64,000 bases of DNA from Keratinibaculum paraultunense (GCF_016767175.1 NZ_CP068564.1:620001-684000), one strand, 5' to 3'. Shown: positions 28,079 to 37,164, counted from the first letter of the stretch. Numbers and translations are program-made. Notes: a model not told the origin generated them from the letters alone.

Positions 28079-29446
28079 ATGAAAAAACCAGATAGAAAAG
28101 AATTGATTTTAAATGGCAATATGTATAAGGTAATAATTACATTATCATTACCTATTATGTTAAATAACTTTATTCAAACTTTATACAATCTTGCTGATGC
28201 CATGTGGGTTAGTAAACTAGGTTCTGTGCAGTTTGCAGCTACTTCTTTCGTATGGCCAGTAATTTTTTTATTTATCTCTTTAGGAATAGGAATTTCTGTT
28301 GCAGGTACATCTATACTATCTCAATTGGTAGGAGCATCAGAATATGAAGAAGCCGATAGATATGCATCTCAACTTGTGGTTATATCTATGATTTTTTCAG
28401 TTGTATTTGCTATTTTAGGTTATTTTTTAAGTCCATATATTGTGAGATGGATGGGGGCAACTGGAGATTTAGCTAAGTATAGTAATATATATTTGCGAAT
28501 TAGTTTTTTAGGATTTCCTTTTGTATTTTTATTTTTCAATTTTAACTCTATTATGAATGCCCAGGGAAACACCTTAGCACCAACAATATTAAGTGGCATA
28601 TCTGCTATAATAAATGTAATACTAGATCCAGTTTTTATATTTACATTAAATATGGGAGTAGCAGGGGCTGCTATTGCAACGGTTTTATCTCAGGCACTAT
28701 TAGTGTTTGTTGGAATTTACATACTAAAAAAACACTCCCCTATGATTAAATTGGATTTTAAGGGATTTAAGTTTAATAAAAATATGCTTAAAAAAATCGT
28801 GGAAATAGGTTTTCCTTCCACTATAGGGCAATCAGGTGCTGCTTTAGGATTTACCGTATTAAATAGCTTTATTGCTTCCTATGGTACTTCTACTTTGGCA
28901 GCTTTTGCAATGGTTAATAGAATAACATCATTGATAATGCAGCCTCCTATGGGAATTGGAGCTGCCTTAACATCTATAGTAGGTCAAAATATAGGTGCAA
29001 ACCAGTTTGATAGAGTAATGGAAGCTTTTAAAAAATCTACCATAATAGTACTATCCCTTTCCATAGTGGGAACAGGATTTTTAATTTGGAAGGATAAGGG
29101 AATTATAGATTTTTTTATGCGCTCAAAGGATGATATGGAAGTAATAAATCAAGGAATTACTTTTCTTAGATATATATCTGTATCCATGCCCTTCATGGGA
29201 ATGTTCAGTATATTTCAGGGATTATTTCAAGGTTCAGGGCATACTAAATATTCAATGGCAATGGCCATAGGACGTCTTTGGTTTATTAGAATACCTATGA
29301 TATTAGTATTTAAACACTTAATGAAAATTGGGCCAGAAGGAATATGGTTTTCTATGAGTTTTAGCAATTTTTTAATATGTGTTTATGGATATATAGTATA
29401 TAGGAAAGGGAAATGGAAGAAAAAGGTTATAAAGGAAGGGTATTAA
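28079..29446 (+). CDS. MATE family efflux transporter, copy 2
   Basis: 455 residues, about twelve membrane segments, closely related to the MATE protein 1.2 kb upstream. Shared blocks include LNGNMY, VSKLGSVQFAATSFVWPV and SIVGQNIGANQ, and the C-terminal region also aligns throughout. It is predicted to export cationic or metabolic compounds by ion antiport. Divergence is spread across the protein, so the duplication is not very recent. The 180-residue gene, a Trp T-box and trpB follow. No regulator is adjacent. Confidence 0.92.
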   Translation: MKKPDRKELILNGNMYKVIITLSLPIMLNNFIQTLYNLADAMWVSKLGSVQFAATSFVWPVIFLFISLGIGISVAGTSILSQLVGASEYEEADRYASQLVVISMIFSVVFAILGYFLSPYIVRWMGATGDLAKYSNIYLRISFLGFPFVFLFFNFNSIMNAQGNTLAPTILSGISAIINVILDPVFIFTLNMGVAGAAIATVLSQALLVFVGIYILKKHSPMIKLDFKGFKFNKNMLKKIVEIGFPSTIGQSGAALGFTVLNSFIASYGTSTLAAFAMVNRITSLIMQPPMGIGAALTSIVGQNIGANQFDRVMEAFKKSTIIVLSLSIVGTGFLIWKDKGIIDFFMRSKDDMEVINQGITFLRYISVSMPFMGMFSIFQGLFQGSGHTKYSMAMAIGRLWFIRIPMILVFKHLMKIGPEGIWFSMSFSNFLICVYGYIVYRKGKWKKKVIKEGY

Positions 29447-29461
29447 TAGGCATAATTATAT

Positions 29462-29503
29462 AATAAATATCTATGATATATTCATAGGTATTTATTTTTT
29501 ATC
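29462..29503 (+). terminator. Terminator of MATE copy 2
   Basis: AATAAATATCTATGA pairs imperfectly with TCATAGGTATTTATT and is followed by TTTT. Confidence 0.7.
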
Positions 29504-29583
29504 TAGAAAATGAAGCTATAATAGGTGTATAATAGTAAAAGTAAAACAAAAATCAATAATATAAATGTGTAAGGAGTGTTAAC

Positions 29584-30126
29584 ATGATAAAAAGAATTAA
29601 AGTCAATTTAGATGTAGTAGAGGCAATGCTATACTACTGGCAAGCTACAAGTGAAAAGGAAAAGGTAGGAGAGTCCTATATAATTAGTATAGGGGAATTT
29701 CCAGAAATGAAATATCTATATGGTGAAGGATTTGATAAAGAATCTGTAAGGAAGGTTTTAAGTGCTATTTCCAATAGGGAAATGTTAAATAGTGAAAGTA
29801 AAAAGGATAGAAAATACTGGAATAATAATATGTGGATGCTGGAGGATTTGGAATTTACAAATATGATGGTTGCTCCATTGAAGACATTAAATTTAAATAA
29901 TTTAATTGATAAACTAAATAATGCAAATAATGCTTTTGAATATGAAGAGATAGAAGTAATATTCATACCTGGGCATTTAGATGAATATATTATAGATGAA
30001 AACAAACTTGTAGTTAATTTTTTTAGAGTAATGCCAGATTTATATGGAGAAGGGAATGTAACTATAGCAGGTAAGGATTTAAATGATTATTTAGAAGAAA
30101 AATTATTGGAACTGGTTAGTAAATAA
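29584..30126 (+). CDS. Conserved-looking protein of unknown function (180 residues)
   Basis: 180 residues behind AAGGAG. No signal peptide, membrane segment or known catalytic motif is visible. It is rich in charged and aromatic residues, with a central KYWNNNMWMLEDLEF segment and an acidic end. I have a weak memory of similar anaerobe proteins called the TDE2712 family, but that gives no function. A piece of its C-terminal coding sequence also survives at 27820-27855 in the decayed repeat, so the gene was part of a duplicated unit with the MATE gene and the T-box. It ends just before the Trp T-box promoter. Confidence 0.75.
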   Translation: MIKRIKVNLDVVEAMLYYWQATSEKEKVGESYIISIGEFPEMKYLYGEGFDKESVRKVLSAISNREMLNSESKKDRKYWNNNMWMLEDLEFTNMMVAPLKTLNLNNLIDKLNNANNAFEYEEIEVIFIPGHLDEYIIDENKLVVNFFRVMPDLYGEGNVTIAGKDLNDYLEEKLLELVSK

Positions 30127-30129
30127 TCC

Positions 30130-30158
30130 TTGCAAAATAGAAAATAATGATATATAAT
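30130..30158 (+). promoter_or_regulatory. Promoter of the Trp T-box/trpB transcript
   Basis: TTGCAA, a 17-bp spacer and TATAAT (30153-30158). The first T of the -35 box comes 3 nt after the upstream stop codon. Confidence 0.65.
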
Positions 30159-30164
30159 TAAGCT

Positions 30165-30452
30165 TAATTAAAATATTGAGTTTAAATTCTATGTTAGGGA
30201 GTAGTAGTTAAGGTCGATTATCTACAGAGAGCTGGTGTAGGTGAGAACCTAGCGATATAGATTTTAATGAATGGACCCTATAGAAGCAGTGGGAAAATCT
30301 AAAGATGAGTATCACTAGCCGGAAGCCAACCGTTATCTATGGACAGGACATGTTAGTGTCCCATTAAGAGTGATGCTTTTATGCATAATTTAGGTGGTAC
30401 CGTGGATTAATAACCTTCACCCTAATTTTTTAGGGTGGAGGTTTTTTTATTA
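30165..30452 (+). ncRNA. T-box leader, tryptophan-type, upstream of trpB
   Basis: Landmarks in order: AG-bulge sequence AGAGAG and distal loop GGTG near 30217-30232; specifier region TGAATGGACC with UGG at 30272-30274; a stem II-like block AGCCGGAAGCCAACCGTTAT; the T-box core AGGTGGTACCGTGGA at 30392-30406; and a terminator stem, AACCTTCACCC paired with GGGTGGAGGTT, followed by TTTTTTT. Uncharged tRNA-Trp should stabilise the antiterminator and switch on trpB. Reading one base later would give GGA (Gly), but UGG is followed by the expected purine and matches the downstream gene. Confidence 0.92.
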
Positions 30453-30472
30453 AAAAAAAGGAGGAGAAGTAT

Positions 30473-31645
30473 ATGAAAAGATTTAATGGTTATTTTGGAG
30501 AATATGGAGGTTCCTATGTACCAGAGGACTTAAAGGAGGTGTTAAAAGAATTAGAAGAGAACTTTTATAAGTATGTGGATGATAAGGATTTTAAAGAGGA
30601 ATTAAACTATTATTTTAAGGATTATGTTGGTAGAGAAAGCCCTCTATATTATGCTGAAAAATTGACTAAATATGCTGGTGGAGCAAAAATATATTTAAAG
30701 AGAGAGGATCTTAACCATACAGGAGCTCATAAAATAAACAATGCCATAGGGCAAGCATTGTTGGCTAAAAGGATGGGAAAAAATAGAATAATAGCAGAAA
30801 CGGGTGCTGGGCAACATGGAGTTGCTACTGCTACTGTATGTGCTTTATTTGATATGGATTGTACAGTATATATGGGAGCTGTAGATGTGAAAAGACAAGA
30901 GCATAATGTATTTAGAATGGAATTATTAGGAGCTAATGTAGTACCTGTAAGAGAAGGCAATGCTACATTAAAAGAAGCTGTGGATAAGGCGTTGGAAGAC
31001 TTTGTAAAAAATGCTCATAATACTTTCTATCTATTAGGTTCAGCTGTTGGACCTCATCCTTATCCTATTATAGTTAGGGAATTTCAAAGTATAATAGGAA
31101 AAGAGGCTAGAAAACAAATATTGGAGAAGGAAAATAGATTACCAGATTATCTAATAGCATGTGTAGGAGGAGGGAGCAATGCCATAGGTTTATTCCATCC
31201 TTTCGTTAATGACAAAGAGGTAAAATTTATAGGAGTGGAACCTGCTGGAAAGGGAATTGATTCAGGTTATCATGCTGCATCTATTTCAAAAGGGAAACCT
31301 GATATAATCCATGGATTTAAATGTTATACATTAGATGAAAAAGAAACTAATATCCATTCTATAGCTGCAGGATTAGATTATCCTGGTGTAGGACCAGAGC
31401 ATAGTTATTATAAGGATATAAAAAGAGCAGAATATGTTTCTGTTACAGATAAGGAGGCATTAGACGCTTTTTATAAATTATCTAAGTTGGAAGGGATAAT
31501 ACCTGCATTAGAAAGTGCCCATGGAATAGCATATGGAATAAAATTAGCATCTACTTTACCTAAGGATAAAATAATCATAATAAACTTATCAGGAAGAGGA
31601 GATAAAGATATAAATCAAATAATGGATATGGGAAATATAATTTGA
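30473..31645 (+). CDS. trpB: Tryptophan synthase beta chain, standing alone
   Basis: 390 residues, the usual TrpB1 length. The PLP lysine is Lys87 in [43 protein letters not shown] and the end motif NLSGRGDKD are all present. TrpB joins indole and serine to make tryptophan, normally as an alpha2-beta2 complex with TrpA. No trpA or other trp gene lies nearby, and the gene has its own T-box leader and a terminator, so it is a monocistronic unit. It may use imported or released indole, or pair with a TrpA encoded elsewhere. Sequence features do not suggest the short TrpB2 type. Confidence 0.93.
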   Translation: MKRFNGYFGEYGGSYVPEDLKEVLKELEENFYKYVDDKDFKEELNYYFKDYVGRESPLYYAEKLTKYAGGAKIYLKREDLNHTGAHKINNAIGQALLAKRMGKNRIIAETGAGQHGVATATVCALFDMDCTVYMGAVDVKRQEHNVFRMELLGANVVPVREGNATLKEAVDKALEDFVKNAHNTFYLLGSAVGPHPYPIIVREFQSIIGKEARKQILEKENRLPDYLIACVGGGSNAIGLFHPFVNDKEVKFIGVEPAGKGIDSGYHAASISKGKPDIIHGFKCYTLDEKETNIHSIAAGLDYPGVGPEHSYYKDIKRAEYVSVTDKEALDAFYKLSKLEGIIPALESAHGIAYGIKLASTLPKDKIIIINLSGRGDKDINQIMDMGNII

Positions 31646-31655
31646 AGAGAAATAT

Positions 31656-31692
31656 AAAGGGCATCTATTGTATATGTAAATAGATGCCCTTT
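31656..31692 (+). terminator. Terminator of trpB
   Basis: AAAGGGCATCTATT pairs with AATAGATGCCCTTT, starting 11 nt after the trpB stop codon. Confidence 0.8.
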
Positions 31693-31751
31693 ATAAATGC
31701 AAATAAATGTATATTTTATACATTGAATTATGGTATAATATAGAAGAATAA

Positions 31752-32050
31752 ATGAAAATAATTATGCAAATTAAATATATAAAAAATACTATTATTATAT
31801 GTTTTTAATAGTGGTAGGAATTTTTGCACTATATTTATTCTTAGCCCTTATTCCAAAACCTGATTACAATTTTGAATTATCCCAAAGGGCTTAATTTCTA
31901 ATTTAGTTTCTTAAATTTATGATATTGAATATAAAGTTTACACAGATAGCATGATAGTTTATTACAATACAAAAGATTTTAATTATCGGGTGGTCATTAT
32001 TATGCTAAAAATTAAATTTTATTCTAGGTTAGTATTTTATTCATTATAAA
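31752..32050 (+). pseudogene. Decayed membrane-protein ORF
   Basis: The 410-base gap before lepB contains coding-like fragments in different frames. An ATG at 31752 opens MKIIMQIKYIKNTIIICF and stops; the +1 shifted frame continues LIVVGIFALYLFLALIPKP and ends DYNFELSQRA; a third fragment from about 31920 reads YDIEYKVYTDSMIVYYNTKD and runs to about 32048. A plausible TATAAT lies at about 31735. Together they look like a small protein with one N-terminal membrane anchor broken by at least two frameshifts. I do not recognise the family. The AT-rich background makes this uncertain. Confidence 0.4.
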
Positions 32051-32101
32051 AAAGATGATATAATGTAGATTAAGTATTTAAAATTGAAGGGGAATAAATC
32101 T

Positions 32102-32659
32102 ATGAAGAAAATGATTATAGAATGGATGAAGTCCATAGTTATAGCTTTATTGTTAGCATTTACAATAACCTATTTTATAAGTGGAACTAAAGTTTATGGT
32201 AGTTCAATGTATCCAACTTTATTTCATGATGATTTTTTAATTATATTTAATAGTAAAAAAAATATTAATAGAGGAGATATTGTAGTAATTAATACTGATT
32301 TAGAGATTAATTCTAAGGATTTAGAAGAGTTAGGTCCTATAAGAAAGAAAATGGCTGGTAATACTAAAAAGATAGTAAAGAGGGTTATAGCTGTTGAAGG
32401 AGACAGTATAATGATTTCAGAGGGGAAGGTATATTTAAATGGCAAAGAGCTGAAAGAAGAATATGTAAATGGAGATCTAACCAATGGATCTTTATATATA
32501 GAGGAAATTCCAAAAGGAAAAATGTTTGTAATGGGAGATAATAGGTATGTAAGTTTAGATAGCCGTGATGAAAGGATTGGATTGGTGGATAAAGAAGATA
32601 TTGTAGGAAAAGTGATTTTCCGAATTTACCCTTTTTCTAAATTTGGCAAATTAAAATGA
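32102..32659 (+). CDS. lepB: Signal peptidase I
   Basis: 185 residues from the ATG at 32102, behind AAGGGG; the upstream in-frame TTG at 32084 lies before that RBS. A single N-terminal membrane anchor (about 11-28) precedes the catalytic Ser35 in GSSMYPTL. The catalytic lysine is in KRVIAVEGD, and [11 protein letters not shown] is the conserved C-terminal box. It cleaves signal peptides on the outer membrane face. The short length is typical of Gram-positive type I signal peptidases. It is followed after 19 nt by msrA, probably in the same transcript. Confidence 0.93.
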   Translation: MKKMIIEWMKSIVIALLLAFTITYFISGTKVYGSSMYPTLFHDDFLIIFNSKKNINRGDIVVINTDLEINSKDLEELGPIRKKMAGNTKKIVKRVIAVEGDSIMISEGKVYLNGKELKEEYVNGDLTNGSLYIEEIPKGKMFVMGDNRYVSLDSRDERIGLVDKEDIVGKVIFRIYPFSKFGKLK

Positions 32660-32678
32660 TATAAAGGAGATGAGTAGA

Positions 32679-33155
32679 ATGAAGGAAATAGTATTAGCAG
32701 GAGGCTGTTTTTGGGGAGTAGAAGAATATATGTCTAGAATAGATGGAGTAGTAGACACAAAAGTAGGTTATGCAAATGGAACAAAAGAAAATCCAACTTA
32801 TGAAGAAGTATGTACAAACACTACAGGACATGCTGAAGCATGTTATGTTAAGTTTGATGAAAATATTATATCCTTAGAGGAGTTATTAAATAGGTTTTGG
32901 AATATAATAGATCCAACCTTAAAAAATAGGCAAGGTCCAGATATTGGAAGTCAATATAGAACAGGTATCTACTATATAGATGAAAAGGATTTACCAATAA
33001 TAATTAAAACCTTTGAAGAACAAAAGAGAAAATATGATAGCCCTATAGTTACTGAAGTAGAACCATTAAAGGTGTTTTATGATGCAGAAGAGTATCATCA
33101 AAAATATTTAAAGAAAAATCCAGGGGGTTATTGTCATATAAACTTAGATAAATAA
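32679..33155 (+). CDS. msrA: Peptide methionine-(S)-sulfoxide reductase MsrA
   Basis: 158 residues from the ATG at 32679, 9 nt after AAGGAG. The catalytic Cys10 is in [23 protein letters not shown] and [15 protein letters not shown] follow as in the family. It reduces methionine S-sulfoxide in proteins with thioredoxin as electron donor. It lies 19 nt downstream of lepB. No msrB is fused or adjacent. Confidence 0.95.
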   Translation: MKEIVLAGGCFWGVEEYMSRIDGVVDTKVGYANGTKENPTYEEVCTNTTGHAEACYVKFDENIISLEELLNRFWNIIDPTLKNRQGPDIGSQYRTGIYYIDEKDLPIIIKTFEEQKRKYDSPIVTEVEPLKVFYDAEEYHQKYLKKNPGGYCHINLDK

Positions 33156-33196
33156 CTATCTTTTTTGGTGCCTGGCACCAAAAAAGATAGTTATTT
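33150..33196. terminator. 47-bp perfect hairpin between msrA and the HAD gene
   Basis: Two 23-bp arms flank a single central T; the core reads GGTGCCTGGCACC inside runs of six T and six A. The msrA stop codon is within the left arm. It serves as a bidirectional terminator for two converging genes. The GGTGCC..GGCACC core resembles a small palindromic repeat I recall from other Firmicutes. Confidence 0.8.
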
Positions 33197-33199
33197 ATA

Positions 33200-33847
33200 T
33201 TAATTAAATAATCCTTTTAGAGTATTTAAATCCAGTTCATCATAGCTGGATATAATAAGATCCGCTTGAGATAAATCTTGTTCTCCTGAGTTTGGATTTT
33301 TAAAACCTATACATTTCATTCCTGCTGCTTTTGCTGCAATGACTCCATTTTTAGCATCTTCAATTACTAAGCAATTATGCGGTTCCACTCCCATTTTTTC
33401 TGCAGTTTTTAAGAATATTTCTGGATGAGGTTTCCCTTTGGATACATCTTCTCCACTTATTATTACATTAAAATATTTATCCAATTTAAATTTATTTACT
33501 ATTAAATTAACAATTTTTCTATTATTGGAAGAAGCTAATCCCATTGGATATCCTTTTTTATGAAGTTTTTCTATAAATTCTTCAACATTATCTACCAAAT
33601 TAAGCATGTGAATATTTTTTATAAATCTTTCTTTTTTCATCTGTATGATTTCATCTACAGGTTTTTTAATATTAAATTTTTCCTTTAAGATTGACCACAT
33701 ATGATAATCAGTAGTTCCTATAAATGCATTATGTTCTTCTTCAGTAATTTTTCCTCCTAATTCTTTAAGAATTTCCCTTTCTAATTTACAGTGTAATGGT
33801 TCACTATCAATTATAACTCCATCCATATCGAAAATTATAGCTTTCAA
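33200..33847 (-). CDS. HAD-superfamily hydrolase, beta-phosphoglucomutase-like
   Basis: 215 residues. Motif I is IIFDMDGVIIDSEP, with the nucleophilic aspartate and the DGV signature; motif II is in GLASSNNR; and the motif III/IV region contains KGKPHPEIFLKTAEKMG and VIEDAKNGVIAAKAAGM. A helical cap domain (about 15-85) places it in the PGMB-like subclass, which includes phosphatases and sugar-phosphate mutases. The substrate cannot be predicted. It is a single gene convergent with msrA; RBS AAGGAGG. Confidence 0.88.
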   Translation of the reverse strand: MKAIIFDMDGVIIDSEPLHCKLEREILKELGGKITEEEHNAFIGTTDYHMWSILKEKFNIKKPVDEIIQMKKERFIKNIHMLNLVDNVEEFIEKLHKKGYPMGLASSNNRKIVNLIVNKFKLDKYFNVIISGEDVSKGKPHPEIFLKTAEKMGVEPHNCLVIEDAKNGVIAAKAAGMKCIGFKNPNSGEQDLSQADLIISSYDELDLNTLKGLFN

Positions 33848-33976
33848 AATTAATCCTCCTTATCCATTGATTAAAAAGTGAATATTTAATATAATACTAA
33901 ATGTTATTTATATAAATATTTCTGAAGATGAATATACACTATAATTAAAAATAAGTCAAAATTATATTAAAAACTA

Positions 33977-34005
33977 TTGCACTATATATAGAGTTTTGAT
34001 AATAT
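33977..34005 (+). promoter_or_regulatory. Promoter of nrdDG
   Basis: TTGCAC, 17-bp spacer, TAATAT. The -35 box overlaps the first candidate NrdR box. Confidence 0.55.
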
Positions 34006-34025
34006 ATACATACAATATATTGTAA
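33979..34025. promoter_or_regulatory. Two candidate NrdR boxes upstream of nrdD
   Basis: Box 1 is GCACTATATATAGAGT (33979-33994) and box 2 is ATACAATATATTGTAA (34010-34025). Both resemble the NrdR palindrome (ACACWATATnTWGTGT-like). Their centres are 31 bp apart, three helical turns, which is the spacing known for tandem NrdR boxes. They overlap and follow the nrdD promoter, suiting repression. NrdR itself is not in the window. Confidence 0.65.
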
Positions 34026-34051
34026 TATATATGAATTTAGGGGGAATAAAA

Positions 34052-36379
34052 ATGATTACTAAAATTAGAAAAAGAGATGGAAGAGAAGTGCCATTCAATA
34101 TAGAAAAAATAGCAAATGCAATATTTAAAGCAGCTCAAGCAGTAGGGGGTCAAGATTATGATATGGCTGTAAAGTTAGCTGAGGAAGTGGCCATTGAATT
34201 AAATAGAAAGTATGAAGACCAAATTCCTGGAGTCGAAGATATACAGGATATTGTAGAAAAAACACTTATTGAAAATGGGCATGCAAAAACAGCTAAAGAA
34301 TACATATTGTATAGGGCTGAGAGGACTCGAATACGTGAGATGGATATGAGACTGATGAGGGTATATGAAGATTTAACTTTTAAGAAAGCAGAGGATATAG
34401 ATCTTAAAAGGGAGAATGCTAATATAGATGGAGATACTGCTATGGGAACTATGCTTAAATACGGCTCAGAAGGAGCAAAGCAGTTTTATGATCTATTTAT
34501 ATTAAATCCTGCTCATTCTGAAGCACACAAAAATGGAGATATACATATACATGACTTAGATTTTTTAACATTAACTACTACTTGTTGTCAAATTGATATA
34601 ATAAAATTGTTTAAAGGCGGATTTAATACAGGGCATGGATATTTGAGAGAGCCTAAAGATATTCAGTCCTATGCAGCATTAGCTTGTATTGCAATTCAAT
34701 CTAACCAAAATGATCAACATGGAGGGCAAAGTATACCTAATTTTGATTATGGGATGGCCTTAGGAGTTAAGAAAACCTATATAAAAACTTATAGACAAAA
34801 TTTACTCAAAAGTATTGAGCTATTAGTTGAAGATGTAGATTTAGAAGAAAATGTAAAAAATATATTTGGGATATTAGAAAATGAATATAACTTAGTGCCA
34901 ACTTTAGGAGGTAATGAAGAATATAAAAAAAAGGAAGCAGAGTATTTAGATGAATTATTGAATGATACTTCCTTGGTTCAAAAGATACAAAACTTTGCTG
35001 AACGAAATGCTTACAAAGACACGGATAGGAGAACATATCAAGCTATGGAAGCTTTGATTCACAATTTAAACACCATGCATTCTAGAGCAGGAGCTCAAAT
35101 ACCTTTTAGTTCTATAAATTATGGTACAGATACATCTCCTGAGGGAAGAATGGTTATGAAAAATTTACTTTTGTCTACAGAGGCAGGATTAGGAAATGGC
35201 GAAACTCCTATATTTCCAATACAGATATTTAAGGTAAAAGAAGGAATAAACTATAATCCAGGAGATCCTAATTATGATTTGCTTAAACTAGCTTGTAGAG
35301 TAAGTGCTAAAAGGTTATTTCCTAATTTCTCTTTTATAGATGCTCCATTTAATATTAAATATTATAAGGAAGGGCATCCAGAAACGGAAATTGCCTATAT
35401 GGGCTGTAGAACTAGAGTTATTGGAAATGTATATGATCCATCTAGAGAAATAGTTAATGGAAGAGGTAATTTAAGTTTTACTACAATTAATTTACCTAGA
35501 TTAGGGCTTAAACATCGTGGAGATATAAAGGGATTTTATGAAGAATTGGATCGTACCATAGATTTAGTAATAGAGCAATTATTAGAGAGATTTGAAATAC
35601 AAGCAAGTAAAAGGGTTCATAATTTTCCGTTCCTAATGGGGCAAGGGATATGGATTGATTCTGATAAATTGGATAAGAATGATGAGATAAGGGAGATATT
35701 AAAACATGGTACTTTATCCATTGGATTTATTGGTTTAGCAGAGTGTTTAAAGGCTTTAACAGGATTTCATCATGGAGAGAGTATAGAATCCCAAAAATTA
35801 GGTTTGGAAATTATAGGTCATATGAGGGATAGGATGGATGAAACTAGTAAACAATTTGGTATGAACTTTACATTGTTGGCTACTCCAGCAGAAGGTACTG
35901 CAGGCAGATTTGTAAAAATAGATAGAGAGATATTTGGAGAAATTGAAGGGATTACAGATAGGGAATATTATACTAATAGTTTTCATGTACCTGTATATTA
36001 TGAAATTACAGCTTTTGAAAAAATAAACATAGAAGCTCCTTATCATGAATTGACTAATGCAGGACATATTACTTATATAGAAGTAGATGGAGATCCAACA
36101 CAAAATTTGGAGGCTTTTGAAAAGATAATCAGAGCGATGAAAGAAGCAGGTGTTGGTTATGGGTCTATAAATCATCCAGTAGATAGAGATCCAGTATGCG
36201 GATTTACAGGAATAATAGGAGATACTTGTCCTAAATGTGGCAGAGAAGAGGGAGATATTAAATTTCAAAGGATAAGGAGAATAACTGGTTATTTAGTTGG
36301 AACATTGGAAAGATTTAATGATGCAAAAAGAGCAGAAGAAAGGGATAGAGTAAAACATTTTTCCTGTTCCTATAAATAA
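34052..36379 (+). CDS. nrdD: Anaerobic (class III) ribonucleoside-triphosphate reductase NrdD
   Basis: 775 residues from the ATG at 34052, behind AGGGGGA. An N-terminal ATP-cone (about 1-90, KIRKRDGREVPFN) precedes the glycyl-radical barrel. The C-terminus has cysteines in CGFTGIIGDTCPKCG (zinc site) followed by the glycyl-radical loop RRITGYLVGTLERFNDAKR. It reduces ribonucleotides to deoxyribonucleotides without oxygen, with formate as usual reductant. nrdG, its activase, is 12 nt downstream. Two NrdR-like boxes precede it. It points to an anaerobic lifestyle. Confidence 0.96.
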   Translation: MITKIRKRDGREVPFNIEKIANAIFKAAQAVGGQDYDMAVKLAEEVAIELNRKYEDQIPGVEDIQDIVEKTLIENGHAKTAKEYILYRAERTRIREMDMRLMRVYEDLTFKKAEDIDLKRENANIDGDTAMGTMLKYGSEGAKQFYDLFILNPAHSEAHKNGDIHIHDLDFLTLTTTCCQIDIIKLFKGGFNTGHGYLREPKDIQSYAALACIAIQSNQNDQHGGQSIPNFDYGMALGVKKTYIKTYRQNLLKSIELLVEDVDLEENVKNIFGILENEYNLVPTLGGNEEYKKKEAEYLDELLNDTSLVQKIQNFAERNAYKDTDRRTYQAMEALIHNLNTMHSRAGAQIPFSSINYGTDTSPEGRMVMKNLLLSTEAGLGNGETPIFPIQIFKVKEGINYNPGDPNYDLLKLACRVSAKRLFPNFSFIDAPFNIKYYKEGHPETEIAYMGCRTRVIGNVYDPSREIVNGRGNLSFTTINLPRLGLKHRGDIKGFYEELDRTIDLVIEQLLERFEIQASKRVHNFPFLMGQGIWIDSDKLDKNDEIREILKHGTLSIGFIGLAECLKALTGFHHGESIESQKLGLEIIGHMRDRMDETSKQFGMNFTLLATPAEGTAGRFVKIDREIFGEIEGITDREYYTNSFHVPVYYEITAFEKINIEAPYHELTNAGHITYIEVDGDPTQNLEAFEKIIRAMKEAGVGYGSINHPVDRDPVCGFTGIIGDTCPKCGREEGDIKFQRIRRITGYLVGTLERFNDAKRAEERDRVKHFSCSYK

Positions 36380-36391
36380 AGAGGTGGCAAT

Positions 36392-36901
36392 ATGGAAGAC
36401 GAAATAAAGATTGCAGGAATCATAAAAGAATCCATAGTAGATGGTCCAGGAATTAGATTAGCGGTATTTACCCAAGGTTGTGTTCACAATTGTATAGGTT
36501 GCCATAATCCAGAAACCCATTCTTTTAGTGGAGGATACTATATGAAAATAGATGAAATAGTAAATATGGTTAAAAAAAATCCTCTATTAGATGGGATAAC
36601 ATTAAGTGGTGGAGATCCATTTGTTCAGCCAAAGGCATGTGCTAATTTGGCGAAAAAAGTGAAAGAAATGGGATTAAATGTGGTTACTTATACAGGCTAT
36701 ACTTTTGAGGAAATAATTCAAGAAATGGAGATAAATAATAGCTGGAAAGAACTACTGTATTCTACAGATATACTAATAGATGGTAGATTTGACATAAGTA
36801 AAAAGAGCTTATTATTAAAATTTAGAGGTTCAAAAAATCAAAGAATAATAGATGTAAAAAAATCTTTAAACGAAAAGAAGATAGTTTTAGCAGATATGTA
36901 A
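36392..36901 (+). CDS. nrdG: Anaerobic ribonucleotide reductase activating protein NrdG
   Basis: 169 residues. The radical-SAM cluster motif CVHNCIGC (CX3CX2C) is near residue 29, followed by the SAM-binding SGGDPFVQP. NrdG uses SAM and a [4Fe-4S] cluster to place the glycyl radical on NrdD. It is encoded 12 nt after nrdD with RBS AGAGGTG, as in most class III operons, and ends at a strong terminator. Confidence 0.95.
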   Translation: MEDEIKIAGIIKESIVDGPGIRLAVFTQGCVHNCIGCHNPETHSFSGGYYMKIDEIVNMVKKNPLLDGITLSGGDPFVQPKACANLAKKVKEMGLNVVTYTGYTFEEIIQEMEINNSWKELLYSTDILIDGRFDISKKSLLLKFRGSKNQRIIDVKKSLNEKKIVLADM

Positions 36902-36941
36902 TTATAAAGGCATTATCCAATATTGGATAATGCCTTTATAA
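36902..36941 (+). terminator. Terminator of nrdDG
   Basis: TTATAAAGGCATTATCC pairs with its complement around a 6-nt loop and is followed by TATTTTT. Confidence 0.85.
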
Positions 36942-37114
36942 TATTTTTAAAGTAGAAAATATATTGATATTATTGAATATGGTATTTTTTCAATATTCAT
37001 AAGCAAGTAAAGAAAGATAGATAATAAAAAGATTAAATAATAAAACATGTATAAAAGTTGGACTTTAGTAAGTAAAATTATTTTTTGGTATCCTTCTTTA
37101 TTAGTAAAAAATAA

Positions 37115-37143
37115 TTGACACTTTTTATATTATGTGGTATTTT
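37115..37143 (+). promoter_or_regulatory. Promoter of the pyr operon
   Basis: TTGACA, a 17-bp spacer and TATTTT. The stretch between the nrdG terminator and this promoter is AT-rich and shows no gene. Confidence 0.65.
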
Positions 37144-37164
37144 AATTATGATAATTGGGTACCT

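Noticed and set aside
35798-36268. 156-codon antisense frame within nrdD
   Set aside because: It has no RBS and odd composition (many Ser, Tyr, Cys), and it lies opposite the essential C-terminal part of NrdD.
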